Shown here: positions 35,173-45,554 of the stretch, piece by piece | How the letters are laid out: each line of letters opens with the position of its first letter | Position numbering within the stretch: the stretch's first letter is position 1 | From: Agrypnia vestita | Taxonomy: Eukaryota; Arthropoda; Insecta; Trichoptera; Phryganeidae | Length of the DNA: 64,000 nt | Assembly: GCA_016648135.1 (NCBI GenBank) | Contig: JADDOH010024886.1 | Location: 1 to 64,000, forward strand | Direction of reading: 5' to 3' | Notes under the pieces: model-generated | What the model saw: only the letters and a program-made list of their open reading frames with translations | Database searches by the model: none | What the model was told of the DNA's origin: nothing | Program-made: the position numbers and the translations under genes

Positions 35173-35444
35173 AATACACGCCCTGATATGGGCTTTTACA
35201 TATAAAAAAACAACGAAGCATAGGAAATCTAATCTAATGCATAGGAAAAACATGACAAAAATGAAATAATATAAACAATACGAATACAAAAAGCCATAAG
35301 AAAATACATTAAGTAATATATATAGAGTAGTAAGAAGTAAATGAAAATACAATATGTAAACAGTAGGTACAGAAGAAGAAAATGATTAAAAAATTTTAAA
35401 AAATTATTAAGACAAAATACAACAAAAAATATATTTTATGTATT

Positions 35445-35882
35445 TATCATTTTATTTAACTTAAATTGAAACGAATGAATTTTTCGTAATCGATATAAGT
35501 TACTGTAATTTCAACGTTTTATAAAAAATAAGTCATTCAAAAAATAAGAAATTCATCCATTTTAATATAAGTCAAATAAAATAATAAAAATTTTCGATTT
35601 CCAATTGGAAAACATTCTAAATGGAATTATTGCTGAGTTTTTATCATTTAATTGAACTTGTATTGAAACGAATGAATTTTTTGTAATCAATATAAGTTAC
35701 TGTAATAATAGTTCAACCTTTTTTAAAAAATAAGCAAGAAACATTGAAAAAAAATGCAAACTTTGATATTGCATAACTCCATAAATATTGATATTAGGTC
35801 AAGGCTGCTTGGAAATTTTCGACTCATAATTAAAGCAGAAATATAGTCCTGCAATGTTATTAATGTTTTCCAAATAATCCTG
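35445..35882. mobile_element. Palindromic TA-MITE (family P), left arm shortened
   Basis: Matches the copies at 22616 and 62569 through TCATTTTATTTAACTT, GAATTTTTCGTAATCGATAT, CCAATTGGAAAACATTC and ATAGTCCTGCAATGTTATTA. The right end CAAATAATCCTG is followed by TA. The left terminal section is absent; the left half begins with an inner part of the arm. Confidence 0.7.
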
Positions 35883-35954
35883 TATAGGAAAACTATAAAA
35901 TTGAAGGCGAGTACATTTGTCTTTTGAATGTGTATAGTATACGAGCATTAAATA

Positions 35955-37239
35955 TTAGGTCCTTACATATGAAATTGGCGTTTTGCCGTACTGGCAAATT
36001 TGATCTCAAATATCTTCTCTTTGGTTAGGAATTCCAAATCCAAATTTATACAGCTTTTTACTCATGTATTTGTGTTTTGAAAATTATAATTCATTTGTTT
36101 TTCCTCAATTGTTTTTTTCTTTGCGTCACTCAGTTTACAAAATGAAAAATTTGAAATATCGCGTTATTTACGAGTACGAGTTCCACCGTGGCACCAGTGC
36201 TGCAGAAACGGCTCGAAGGATTAATGATGTGTATGGCGACGGTGCCGCAAAAGAAAACACAGTGCGTTTTTGGTTCCAACGTTTTCGTTCTGGAAATTTC
36301 GACCTGCAGAACAAGCCCCGTGGACGGCCGGAGACCAAAGTTGATAATGAAGAATTGAAGGCTATTGTGGAAGCGGATCCATCGCAAACCACATCCGAGT
36401 TAGCTGCAGGCTGCGGTGTTAGTGATAAAACTGTTTTAATCCACTTGAAGCAAATTGGTAAGGTGAAAAAGCTTGAAAGGTGGGTACCTCACGAATTGAG
36501 TGAAGCAAATCAACAAACGCGCGTTGACTGCTGCGTTGCATTACTCAACCGGCACAATAATGAAGGGATTTTAAATCGAATCATTACCTGTGATGAAAAG
36601 TGGATCCTGTACGATAATCGGAAGCGCTCATCGCAATGGCTGAACCCTGCCGAACCAGCCAAACCATGCCCCAAGCGAAAATTGACTCCAAAAAAGTTAC
36701 TTGTGAGCGTTTGGTGGACTAGTGCTGGTGTCGTTCACTACAGCTTTCTTAAATCTGGCCAGACGATTACGGCAGATGTCTATTGTCAGCAACTGCAAAC
36801 CATGATGGAAAAGCTAGCTGCTAAACAACCGAGGCTGGTTAATCGCTCTAGGCCACTGCTGCTTCATGATAACGATAGACCACACACTGCACAACAGACG
36901 GCTACCAAATTAGAGGAGCTTCAATTGGAATGTCTAAGACATCTACCATACACTCCGGACATTGCCCCAACAGATTACCATTTTTTTCGAAATTTGGATA
37001 ACTTCTTGCAAAGGAAAAAATTCAACTCCGATGGGGCAGTCCAAACCGCCTTCAAAGATTTTATTGATTCCCGTCCGAATGGTTTTTTTAGTAAAGGGAT
37101 CGATGAACTACCTATGAGATGGCAAAAGTGCATAGATAGCAATGGTACATACTTTGATTAAATAAATATATAATAATAAAAAAAAATCGGCTTTATGTTC
37201 CTCCCATATTAAACGCCAATTTCATATGTAAGGACCTAA
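35955..37239 (+). mobile_element. Full-length mariner element, cecropia-type, copy 1
   Basis: 1285 bp with perfect 29-bp terminal inverted repeats starting TTAGGTCCTTACATATGAAA, and the TA duplication at 35953-35954 and 37240-37241. Size, TA target, TTAGGT start and the encoded D,D34D transposase identify mariner of the cecropia group, to which Hsmar1/SETMAR belong. Two further copies at 40481 and 52952 differ at only a few positions, so the family moved recently. Confidence 0.95.
36142..37161 (+). CDS. Mariner transposase (D,D34D), intact reading frame
   Basis: Cut-and-paste transposase acting on the flanking 29-bp repeats at TA sites. I chose the ATG at 36142 (MKNLKYRVIYEYEFHRG) because it is the conserved start in all three copies; the frame is open further upstream to 36064, but that part lies in 5' leader sequence. 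339 residues, close to the usual 345. Residues 1-110 hold two helix-turn-helix units (AETARRIN; TVLIHLKQIGKVKKL). The WVPHEL linker is at 114-119. The catalytic triad is D151 (CDEKW), D243 (HDN) and D278 (PTDYH), with 34 residues between the last two. HDNDRPH and PYTPDIAPTDYH deviate from the HDNARPH and PYSPDLAPTDYH of the sister copies and of the family, so activity is doubtful despite the intact frame. Confidence 0.95.
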   Translation: MKNLKYRVIYEYEFHRGTSAAETARRINDVYGDGAAKENTVRFWFQRFRSGNFDLQNKPRGRPETKVDNEELKAIVEADPSQTTSELAAGCGVSDKTVLIHLKQIGKVKKLERWVPHELSEANQQTRVDCCVALLNRHNNEGILNRIITCDEKWILYDNRKRSSQWLNPAEPAKPCPKRKLTPKKLLVSVWWTSAGVVHYSFLKSGQTITADVYCQQLQTMMEKLAAKQPRLVNRSRPLLLHDNDRPHTAQQTATKLEELQLECLRHLPYTPDIAPTDYHFFRNLDNFLQRKKFNSDGAVQTAFKDFIDSRPNGFFSKGIDELPMRWQKCIDSNGTYFD

Positions 37240-37241
37240 TA

Positions 37242-38546
37242 TTTAAACTGAACCGTGTTGATTACCTAGGCCCTAGGCGATGCAGTCTATTACACGGATA
37301 TGATGTAAGTGAAATACTTGTGTCTTCATACGCTTATTGCTCTCTTGATAAATGAACTAACCCGAGGACTCCACGTGTCGGTAATTCAAATTGTTTTGGA
37401 AGAAATCTTCATTATCATACAAAATCCATCAGCAATACGCAGATACCAGAGTTATCAAAACAGTTTTTGGCGTACTTAAAATATTTTAAAGCGATCAAAA
37501 ATGACAAAATATCTTTTCTTCCACATATTTGTGATTTGAAAACTTATGAATAATATCACATTTCAAAACACTTCTTCAATCCTAGACATGTTTCCTTTAC
37601 GACTAAATTACGAAATGACCACCTCCCCAACACGCGACTGCCTGCCCTACCCGAAAAGATTGACAAAATTCTGAATGATGACTAGTTGATAATTACACCC
37701 GGTAAAGAGACTATTTGTTCCCCTTGAAACTATTGTAGTGATAAATAACTCAAATGTTGTATGTGTAGAACAACTTTCAAATATAAGTCGTATTTTAAAT
37801 TTGTTTTATTCGTTGAAGTGCGCTGGTCGTCGTAAATCAGTATCCAGCACGAATTAGCCTTTAATAAATATTATCAATGTTACATATTATGAGCGTACAC
37901 CAATGTTATTAGTCTTCTAGCGGGGAATAAGTGTTGAACGCAACCTACGCTGCTCTCGACCACTGCGTTATCAAGGCCCTAGAAATGGTCGGTGTTATTA
38001 ATAAATCTGGTCAATTATCCCCGCTACGCGCGCGCACTTCTAGTATGCGTCTAGTCGGGGTAATATTTCTTGCAGAGTTTTATAAAAGAAGTTACTGTCG
38101 CAACATTTATTTCGCGATGTGAGTTATAGCTCGAGACGCGCCCAGTGAGATGTTTCCAGCCTTTACCGTGAGAGTGTGTCCAGGCCAGCCATCGACAACC
38201 CGCGTCACAAATCTTTTAAATATTCACAATATTTTTTGGGTTTATTTAAATTTTTTAAGAACACAAAAATCCATGTAAAATTCACGATTACGTGCCGCTA
38301 GTGGATTTGCATCATGATCGATCCAGATATAACAATGTGATTCACATCACGGGTTAACTGTAATGATTTTATCTTAATCTTGTTTTCTACATGTTTTCTC
38401 AATACAATAATTTCCAATAATATGTGTAAGTTATATAATATATAAATTATATTACATGAAAAAAGTATTTAAAAAAAACATGTTTACGTATATTATTAAA
38501 AATAAAAATAATAATTTTCGGCCAAAAAATGTTTGTCTTACTCTCC
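37242..38546. other. Non-coding, no gene recognised
   Basis: AT-rich with a GC-richer patch at 38115-38215. The open frame at 37931-38122 has no recognised motif. Confidence 0.3.
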
Positions 38547-38616
38547 AAATAAAAGGTGGGCGCTTACGATATTGATTGATGTTGTTGATGGAGGAAAAGT
38601 GCCCACGCCTTTATTT
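38547..38616. other. Imperfect hairpin of about 70 nt
   Basis: AAATAAAAGGTGGGCGCTT (38547-38565) pairs with AAGTGCCCACGCCTTTATTT (38597-38616) with small bulges and about 30 nt of loop. It may be a tiny foldback element or a precursor-like hairpin; expression cannot be judged. Confidence 0.4.
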
Positions 38617-39369
38617 GTAATTTTCAAAATAATTTTTTTCATGTAACGTAATTTTCTAATTTTTGATCTTAATATTACCCAGCGTACGAAATCCCGTCGG
38701 TAGGAAAATAGCGCCATCTTTTGGTGAGATCATAATTTTCCGTATAACATTTTGATAAATGAATTATTATGGATTAATTGATTAAATACTGAATTTAATT
38801 CATGTATTATCATCGTTAATATGTCTGTGTTTAAAATATCATCACGATTAGACATTGGAAAGCGGGTGAAATATCGTTTATAAGATTCCGTCTAGTCAAA
38901 TAGACAAACAGACAAACAGGTGAAGCTAATATAAGCGTGGTAAAATATACACGTAACAACACGCAAAAATTCGAAGCGCCCAAATAAGAATGATCTTGGG
39001 TTACGTCTATAATATCTTATTATATCTATAATCTAAATATAATAATTTCATTATCTGTCTGTCAATTCGTAAATTTGTAAAATGTCCGTAAAACTTGCTG
39101 GAATTAAAACTATAGATAATAAGAGTGTGATACGACATCAGCGCACGGCTCAAGCAACACGCAAAGGTCGAAAATACAAGGTCTTGAAATATTTATATTA
39201 TTATTTTATTACATATAGTTTTAGGTTTCAGCGAATAGCCAATTAAAAAACAAAAATGGTTTTCTATTCAGCTTCAAAATCCTGCAATTATTATGTTCCG
39301 CAATTTTTCACGGGTATAGGCTAGTTCCTATAATAATAATGTAAACGTTGAACGACGTTAAAAAAATGT
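38617..39369. other. AT-rich non-coding
   Basis: No feature recognised, apart from the short tandem phrase ACAAACAGACAAACAGG at 38904-38920. Confidence 0.3.
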
Positions 39370-39640
39370 TTCCGACGCCACAACAATGTTCTCAGAGGCG
39401 CATCTTCGCTCGTAACAGAAGACCCGTCCATGGCGGTTTATAAATAAATAAAAGAAGAAAAAAAGGCCTTGGAGCGGGGTGCGCGCCCTTCCCAAGGCCG
39501 CGAGGGCGGCGCCCTGCGCCCTGCGCCCTGCGCCCTGCGCCACCACCCCGCGCTCACCCCCGCCGCCGCACTACAAGACCTGACTTATTACGTGCAACCA
39601 ATTATCGTAGTTACGCGCGATCGGATAATCCGACAACCCC
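39370..39640. other. GC-rich, CpG-rich island
   Basis: Strongly GC-rich against AT-rich neighbours and not matched elsewhere in the window. It contains a heptamer tandem repeat (39509-39540). There is no convincing reading frame; the 62-residue minus-strand frame here is low-complexity. It could be a promoter-like or regulatory island. Confidence 0.4.
39509..39540. repeat. GCGCCCT heptamer tandem repeat with G-quadruplex motif
   Basis: Four perfect GCGCCCT units (39509-39536) and a partial fifth. On the minus strand this gives four GGG tracts separated by CGCA loops, the canonical intramolecular G-quadruplex pattern. Confidence 0.85.
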
Positions 39641-39906
39641 GATAAGAGCCTGCTTTGCCATGAAACCTGCGGAGTGAAAAAATACCTCCATGTTTCTACA
39701 GACGTAACATATATCTGCGTCTCTTTTCATTATTTCGAATTGGTAGTGTAACGTGTGTAAAGATATGTCTGCAATACCCCCGTATAATGACTTGTTTGTA
39801 GCTGAATATCTACAAAAGTCACAATGTTGTTTGTTTATTTTGGTTGAATTATTTAAAAAAAAGTACTTAAAATATTTGTATTTTTGAAACAGCAAATATT
39901 ATCTTC

Positions 39907-40080
39907 TGTGTGTAGTTTTATGGGATATTCTGCCATGTATATCTGACCTCTTTGGCAGACGCTGCGGATTCCATTGCAGGGTGAATCATCAAGGACAATA
40001 ATGGACCCTGCAATGGGATCCGACAGGTCGGCCAGAAAGGTCAGATATACGTGGCAGAATATCCCAAAAAATTACACACA
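39907..40080. mobile_element. Foldback MITE of about 174 bp (family W), copy 1
   Basis: TGTGTGTAGTTTTATGGGAT followed by ATTCTGCCATGTATATCTGA mirrors a right end complementing to TGTGTGTAATTTTTTGGGAT followed by ATTCTGCCACGTATATCTGA. Arms continue to CATTGCAGGGT on both sides, so nearly the whole unit is a palindrome. A related copy is at 63305. Confidence 0.75.
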
Positions 40081-40257
40081 AAATTCTGAACGGCTGTGAA
40101 GACCTGAAAACATTTTTTAATGAAGGGTCTTCCTACAGTTTATAAGTATAACTCTAGGGATAATTATTACATAATATTTGTACTGGATACGGCGCAATTT
40201 GCGCAATTTACAATGGCCGTGAAAAGCTGAGAACTTTTTAGCAAATATTATATTTTA

Positions 40258-40440
40258 TTTATTTATTTTATTTTTAATGATACACTAAACAACATAATAC
40301 TGGGTACAAAATACATAAAAAACAATACATTATTATATAAAACTCAGTCCACTATCCCAATTACAAGTGTCTTCGGTTTGCTCTAGCAACATGTATATTT
40401 AGTGTATCAATGTAGTGTAATCATATACATAAATAAATAA
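40258..40440 (-). mobile_element. LINE 3' end fragment (family J3), copy 2
   Basis: Complement of the sequence at 51362-51560. On the minus strand it runs from GATTACACTACATTGATACA through CGAAGACACTTGTAATTGGG and GTACCCAGTATTATGTTG into AAAATAAATAAATAAAATAT. The A-rich tail and lack of inverted repeats mark it as a retroposon 3' end, probably Jockey-like. Confidence 0.65.
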
Positions 40441-40480
40441 TTGATTTTATGTGTTCAATGAGTAAATTATGAATTTTATA

Positions 40481-41595
40481 TTAGGTCCTTACATATGAAA
40501 TTGGCGTTTTGCCGTACTGGCAAATTTGATCTCAAATATCTTCTCTTTGGTTAGGAATTCCAAATCCAAATTTATACAGCTATTTACTCATGTATTTGTG
40601 TTTTGAAAATTATAATTCATTTGTTTTTTCCTCAATTGTTTTTTTCTTTGCGTCACTCAGTTTACAAAATGAAAAACTTGAAATATCGCGTTATTTACGA
40701 GTACGAGTTCCACCGTGGCACCAATGCTGCAGAAACGGCTCGAAGGATTAATGATGTGTATGGCGACGGTGCCGCAAAAGAAAACACAGTGCGTTTTTGG
40801 TTCCAACGTTTTCGTTCTGGAAATTTCGACCTGCAGAACAAGCCCCGTGGACGGCCGGAGACCAAAGTTGATAATGAAGAATTGAAGGCTATTGTGGAAG
40901 CGGATCCATCGCAAACCACATCCGAGTTAGCTGCAGGCTGCGGTGTTAGTGATAAAACTGTTTTAATCCACTTGAAGCAAATTGGTAAGGTGAAAAAGCT
41001 TGAAAGATGGGTACCTCACGAATTGAGTGAAGCAAATCAACAAACGCGAGTTACTTGTTGAGCGTTTGGTGGACTAGTGCTGGTGTCGTTCACTACAGCT
41101 TTCTTAAATCTGGCCAGACGATTACGGCAGATGTCTATTGTCAGCAACTGCAAACCATGATGGAAAAGCTAGCTGCTAAACAACCGAGGCTGGTTAATCG
41201 CTCTAGGCCACTGCTGCTTCATGATAACGCTAGACCACACACTGCACAACAGACGGCTACCAAATTAGAGGAGCTTCAATTGGAATGTCTAAGACATCCA
41301 CCGTACTCTCCGGACCTTGCCCCAACAGATTACCATTTTTTTCGAAATTTGGTTAACTTCTTGCAAAGGAAAAAATTCAACTCCGATGGGGCAGTCCAAA
41401 CCGCCTTCAAAGATTTTATTGATTCCCGTCCGAATGGTTTTTTTAGTAAAGGGATCGATGAACTACCTATGAGATGGCAAAAGTGCATAGATAGCAATGG
41501 TACATACTTTGATTAAATAAATATATTATAATAAAAAAAAAATCGGCTTTATGTTCCTCCCATACTAAACGCCAATTTCATATGTAAGGACCTAA
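40481..41595 (+). mobile_element. Mariner element, cecropia-type, copy 2, internally deleted
   Basis: Same 29-bp ends and TA duplication (40479-40480, 41596-41597) as copy 1 but 1115 bp, 170 bp shorter. The deletion joins CAAACGCG (residue 127 region) to AGTTACTTG (residue 185 region) near 41049. Confidence 0.95.
40669..41516 (+). pseudogene. Mariner transposase, deleted and frameshifted (copy 2)
   Basis: Begins at the same ATG as copy 1 and is open through WVPHEL to about residue 127, then hits the deletion and stops at 41059-41061. The deletion removes roughly residues 128-185, including the first catalytic aspartate (CDEKW). One extra T after the junction puts the remainder in another frame, open from 41055 to the normal TAA. 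The retained C-terminal half has the canonical HDNARPH and YSPDLAPTDYHFF motifs. It cannot make an active enzyme but could still be moved through its intact ends. Confidence 0.95.
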
Positions 41596-41597
41596 TA

Positions 41598-43223
41598 TAT
41601 TCGAGTCTGGTGTGCCTCGCGTCATGGTTTACAATTTTTTTATTAGTTGTCAAAGTTGAAGATAGTATTATATATTGAAGATAGTGAAATATGCAGATTC
41701 ACGCAAATTCAGACGCGAGAATAACTTATGGTCGAGTTGCAAAATTTGTTAAAAATTAATTTAAAAAAAATCTAACATTAAAAAAATAAAAGAGTAAACG
41801 GAATACTAAACGAATATTATATTAAGATAGTTTTATGTTGAGGGTAGTGGGATATGCAGAGGTTCGTGGAAATTCAACAGCTTGTTCCAAGAAACAACCA
41901 CAAAAAAATCGTTTTAATAAAATTTTTCCCTGTCTTGAGTATTTTTTTCAAGTCCTGACCCTTAAAAACCAATTGTCAAAGTATTTTACTTTAATTCAAA
42001 ATATATGAAACGTTGATTCTAGAAAAGTTATAATTTATGCCAATCTTTTTAGGACAGGTCTTTAAAATTATTTATTTAGACATACATTGTTATACATACA
42101 TATATTCACAATGTCAGCCTCATTGGCTTGAATTCATGCTAAGGCAAACATTTTATATTTTGTATAATATGATTTATATAATATATAATATGCTTTTAAC
42201 TAAAGGTTAAAATTGGAGAAAAAATTAAAATAAAATCTTTCCCACCAATCAATTTAAAAATGACCTTTTAAACTTTAATAAATATTCGATTGTGATGAAT
42301 GGTAGAATTTTCTTTGCATTTTGTTAAATTCAATAACACATATATTCATTAAAGTATGTCATGTACTTAATGAAACAGATTTCCAAAATAAAATACTAGC
42401 ATAATAATTTAGTTTAATTATTTCGATTTTTTGATCAAAACTAGGAGATCTTTGCACTGGGCAATCCAACATAAATGTTGTGTTTGATTCGTAAGATTTA
42501 GATAGATTTATAAAGGATAAATGATATATAATACATTAAAAATAACATTAGTAAAATACGAAAGAGGGGGTATCTTAGCGGTTATTAAAATAAGTTTAGT
42601 CACACGGTTGATAATGTTTTGTGGGGCATCACACACACAAAAGCTGATTAAAACTTCACAAAATTATAAAGAAACTTAAAAAAAGAATAGCTTACATAAG
42701 TGTTATTAACATTGAGCAATTGCAGAGATTAACGACTTTTTAATTCGGGGTTTCGAGTTTGAAAAAATAAGCGGTCATTAGATAAAATACTCAAGTTCAA
42801 ACTTCAATTTTCTATTAATGATTCAAACGTCGATAAAAAAATTTAACACCTACGGGTGTTAAAATCGAACCAACATAAATTTAATTAAACCAAAAAAAAT
42901 GGAGATGAACCAGGTTATCGAACTCTCGGAAAATAATACAATTATTATTGAAGAATGTACATCCACATGTGTGTGCCTTGTACGAAGAAGTTGGCTCCGG
43001 TGTGGTAGAGCTTTGTAAAGGATTAGGATGAGGTCACTCTTCGTGCCAGCCCAGAGCACCTGACCAGTAATTAATCAACCTGAAGCGTCCATCAATAGGT
43101 TCGTGTAAAAAGTCGTCCTTGATCGTTTGGTTCCTGTAAAATTCTGACCGTACTTTGAAATCATCGTCGTCTTGTTATTCCCGCTGGATACTTCATCCTG
43201 ATGTCGGAAAGCAGTAATTGTTA
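41598..43223. other. AT-rich non-coding
   Basis: 41665-41880 contains a weak direct duplication (GATAGTGAAATATGCAGATTC-like phrases). 42890-43200 is less AT-rich and non-repetitive. No gene recognised. Confidence 0.3.
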
Positions 43224-43227
43224 TTAA

Positions 43228-43767
43228 GGCGATCGTCTAGCAGAATGAGCAAATTTCACCATTTTTTCTCATATCTTCTCTTGCGTTTTTTTTCACATTT
43301 TTATAGGGACATATCTAATTTTAAAATTTATTCAACAGGTTACATATATTTTAAATACGAATATCTTATTAAAATGTCATAAACTAAATTAAATAATTGA
43401 TACATTGAAACATAAATTGTATGTAAACAAACTAACAGATTTTTCTATAATTGTAATAAATTTAAGATAATCGTTTACTTTGCAATATTATTGAATAAAA
43501 AAGACATCTCAATACGCAGTTCAGTCATAAAAGGCCCATAAAGTCGAGCAATTTTCTTCATTTTTAAAACATCGAAGGTTTGGTAATTTATTAATAAATG
43601 ATATAATTTAATTTGTGACATTTTAATAAGGTATTCGTATTTAAAATATATGAAACCTGATGAATAAATTTTAAAATGAGATATTTCCATACAAAAATGT
43701 AATAAAAAACGCAAGAGAAGATATGACAAAATATGGTGAAATTTGCTCATTCTGCTAGACGATCGCC
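43228..43767. mobile_element. Long-arm palindromic element with TTAA sites (family Q), copy 1
   Basis: 540 bp beginning GGCGATCGTCTAGCAGAATG and ending with its exact complement. The arms stay aligned for about 190 bp (for example CATATCTTCTCTTGCG and CATATATTTTAAATACGAAT on both). TTAA lies at 43224-43227 and 43768-43771. A TTAA duplication is typical of piggyBac-type targeting, although the GGCGATCGTC end is not a classic piggyBac terminus. No coding capacity; the open frame at 43475-43750 is inside an arm. Confidence 0.85.
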
Positions 43768-43771
43768 TTAA

Positions 43772-44316
43772 GGCGATTGTCTGGCAAATTCACAATTTTT
43801 TTCATATCTTCTATTGTGTCTTTATCATATTTTGTATAGAAAGATATCATATTAACTTTTATTCATCAGGTTTCATATATTTTAAATACGGATTACTTCT
43901 TAAAATGATACAAACTAGATAATTTAATCAATTAATAAATTACTAAACCTACGATATTTTAAAAATTAAGAAAATTATACATAAATTGCAAAACAGTGTA
44001 TTTTTTAATATATTGGAAGTAAACAAACTGACTGATTTTTCAAGATAATCGTTTCTTTAGTAATATTATTGAAAAAAAGAAATCTTACGAGCCCACAAAG
44101 TGGAACAATTTTCTTCATTTTTTGTTTGGTAATTTTTTAGTTGATTAAATAATTAATTAAATAATAATTTTAAGAATATATTATTTGTATTCAAAATATA
44201 TGGAATCTGATGAATAAATTTTAATATGATATCTTTCCATACAAAAATTTTATAAAAAACGAAGGAAGATAAAATAAAAAAATTGTGAATTTGGCTCACT
44301 TTGCCAGACGATTGCC
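43772..44316. mobile_element. Long-arm palindromic element with TTAA sites (family Q), copy 2
   Basis: 545 bp beginning GGCGATTGTCTGGCAAATTC, directly after the TTAA that closes copy 1, and ending with the complement of GGCAATCGTCTGGCAAAGTG before TTAA at 44317-44320. It is more diverged from copy 1 than copy 1's own arms are from each other, so it is a separate insertion and not a recent duplication. A third, truncated end is at 54876. Confidence 0.85.
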
Positions 44317-44357
44317 TTAAATATATGCACTTTAGCTAACTTTGATAGCTAAAATAA

Positions 44358-44505
44358 GTTTCACTAGTAGTTTCGGGAAGAATAGAACTTACCATCGAAA
44401 GATATAAATGATAAGTTATCATTAACACATGTCGATGGAAAGTTCTATTCTTTAACAAATTTTACCGTTATCATTAACAAATTTTACCAAAACTAGTAGT
44501 GAAAC
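44358..44505. mobile_element. Short foldback MITE, related to 3443-3591
   Basis: GTTTCACTAGTAGTTTCGGG mirrors a right end complementing to GTTTCACTACTAGTTTTGG. A second, inner inverted pair (GAATAGAACTTACCATCGA and TCGATGGAAAGTTCTATTC) lies inside. Confidence 0.6.
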
Positions 44506-44651
44506 AATAATAACTCTTTGGTATTTTGTGTGTTATATAAAGTCAGTTAAAGAATATTTTAATTAAAATGTTACACCACGAAAAAACTACCAAATCAATC
44601 TTTCGTAATTATTAATTGTGACTGACAATCAAGTTCGTAGGTTAGATTAGA

Positions 44652-45252
44652 TTTATTTATTTATTTATTTATTTATTCATACGCCAATCGGCTATATACA
44701 TTGATTTTACAAAAATAATAGACTTAAATGAATGGATTAGAAAAATTGCACATATATAAAAAACAATACTAGCATAGTAACAACATGGTATAATCATATA
44801 GGGTTGAGGGTAATTTTAATACTGTGATAACAATCTTTTTGCCGCTGATGAGAATGAGACGTATGATTCATCGAAGAAGTTGATATCAACACAGTGGCTA
44901 TTCACCAGATTGGCAATCCTATTTCTTGGGCCATTGTACACGTAACTTTTTGTGGATTTAGTGGTTTCTAACAATCTACGCACTCTTAGATCCGGCCTAG
45001 CAGTGATAATGCCAAATTGTTCCAGGATCTCGGGCGAGTCTATCTGTCCGTTGACAGATTTGTAGAAGAAGGTCAGATCAGACAATTGTCTTCGAGTGAT
45101 TAGTTTGCTGATTCTAAATCTGTTATATACGGTCTCAATATCTCCTGGTGATCGTGTACGATAGGCGATGCATTTACATAGTTTGCGTTGTATTCTTTCG
45201 AGCTGATTGATTATAGTTATATTTTTGTTATAAAAATACCTATAACTTCTTT
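44652..45252 (-). mobile_element. Jockey/CR1-like LINE, 5'-truncated
   Basis: On the minus strand it runs from about 45252, through an open reverse-transcriptase C-terminal frame, a short 3' untranslated region containing CGATTGGCGTATGAATAAAT, to a (TAAA)n tail at 44652-44680. There are no inverted repeats. Structure and encoded text fit a truncated non-LTR element. Confidence 0.8.
44816..45252 (-). pseudogene. LINE reverse transcriptase C-terminus (open fragment)
   Basis: The minus strand is open from about 45252 to a stop at 44816, about 144 codons, although the first ATG is only at 45085. Text: INQLERIQRKLCKCIAYRTR, ETVYNRFRI, TRRQLSDLTFFYKSVNGQID, SPEILEQFGI, then KSTKSYVYNGPRNRIANLVN and INFFDESYVSFSSAAKRLLS. 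LERIQR near the start, a DLTFFYKSVNGQIDSPEIL helix and a RI-NL...DINFFDES...F end are the usual tail of Jockey/CR1/R1-type reverse transcriptases. No internal stop, so this copy is fairly young. It lacks the catalytic part and cannot function alone. Confidence 0.8.
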
Positions 45253-45398
45253 ACTTTCCAAAATTCAGTAAAAGAGATAAATTATTTATTAGTGTAATAA
45301 ATAGTGAATTGAGCTGCAAAAATAATATCCATTCTTTTGAATTTTGATGAACCAGAAGAAGCGATAGGCAACGCCTCAAATTTAAAATATAGCAAGCT

Positions 45399-45419
45399 TA
45401 TATATATATATATATATAT
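45399..45419. repeat. (TA)n microsatellite
   Basis: About ten uninterrupted TA units. Confidence 0.9.
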
Positions 45420-45554
45420 GTGTATATTATTGTGTGCCTTTTCCCGTACTAGAAAAAGTAACTAGAATCTGTGTGACAATGACCTTTGACCGTTCTAATT
45501 ATTCTAACGGCCCCTTAGAAATTTCATCTCAAAAATTAATATAAACACAGGATG

